The notes under the pieces are model-generated. The model saw nothing but the letters and a program-made list of their open reading frames with translations. It was not told the DNA's origin and did not search any database. A DNA stretch of 13,908 nt from an uncultured Johnsonella sp. Its GTDB lineage: Bacteria; Bacillota; Clostridia; Lachnospirales; Lachnospiraceae. This document shows, in pieces, positions 13,767 through 13,908 of the stretch (the stretch's first letter is position 1; each line of letters starts with the position of its first letter). The stretch is taken from contig CAAFUL010000107.1 in NCBI GenBank assembly GCA_900766185.1, positions 1 through 13,908 of the forward strand, in the 5' to 3' direction. The translations under genes and the position numbers were made by a program.

Positions 13767-13908
13767 TTGAAATAATGCTACCGCAATCTCACCGGCTTTA
13801 GACGGTGGGTTAAGGTAGTATAAGAAAAAACAATAGGGCAGGGACTGCCCGAATTAACGCCTGTGGAGATAGTAGGTTGCGAGGTCAGCGAAGCAGGAAG
13901 CCCATAGG
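13767..13908 (+). mobile_element. Second copy of the IS200/IS605-type element, cut by window end
   Basis: This matches 11410-11551 over 142 bp with three substitutions: C to T in the left hairpin, T to G after it, and G to C before the right half. It has the same orientation as the first copy. The C to T change (13789) turns a C-G pair of the left stem into a T-G wobble, so the structure is kept. The GCTTTAGA left loop and the GGGCAG/CTGCCC hairpin are unchanged. The right hairpin and terminal AGTTCAC lie beyond the window, so completeness is unknown. The flanking bases before TTGAAATAATG differ from those of copy 1, consistent with an independent insertion. Confidence 0.68.

Overview
This AT-rich window looks chromosomal and most likely comes from a Clostridia genome, probably Lachnospiraceae. 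The support is a class I heat-shock operon in the order hrcA-grpE-dnaK-dnaJ behind a perfect CIRCE element, a Gram-positive-type DnaK, strong AAGGAG-like ribosome binding sites, frequent GTG/TTG starts, and a pair of WYL-domain proteins of a style I associate with Lachnospiraceae. The family placement is inference from gene content and protein style, not from a marker comparison.

Layout. (1) 1-276: no assignable gene; a weak terminator-like hairpin ends at 200. (2) 277-3023: a tightly packed + strand run of a stand-alone NAD(P)H-hydrate epimerase domain and two WYL-domain regulators, with gene junctions of 1 nt and then an 11-nt overlap. (3) 3096-4896: an RtcB-type RNA ligase and a small helical protein resembling the DIP1984 family, separated by an imperfect tandem duplication of the rtcB 3' end; an intrinsic terminator follows at 5147-5192. 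(4) 5337-10136: SigA-type promoter, CIRCE, hrcA, grpE, dnaK, dnaJ. (5) 10497-11324: Mrp/ApbC iron-sulfur carrier P-loop ATPase. (6) 11410-11573: a 164-bp element with three hairpins that resembles a gene-less IS200/IS605 derivative (possibly an omega-RNA-like right end). A second copy starts at 13767 and runs off the window end. (7) Between the copies, a RelQ/YjbM-type small alarmone synthetase (+) converges on a class I DAHP synthase (-) across a long AT-rich inverted repeat.

How the genes fit together. The chaperone operon is a standard self-regulated proteostasis unit: HrcA represses through CIRCE, and GrpE and DnaJ serve DnaK. The block before it may be a separate stress or RNA-repair module, in which two WYL-domain proteins (a family that often senses ligands or nucleic acid) control or accompany an RNA ligase and a helical partner. 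The alarmone synthetase adds a stringent-response branch. AroF feeds chorismate synthesis and Mrp supports Fe-S cluster delivery.

Most interesting: the WYL-WYL-RtcB-DIP1984-like neighbourhood with its candidate activator-dependent promoter; the 58-nt-period duplication that created a 12-codon leader ORF with its own ribosome binding site; and the paired IS605-like elements, whose left and right hairpins share an identical 8-nt loop. I ran no homology searches or folding programs; all family calls are by eye from motifs.
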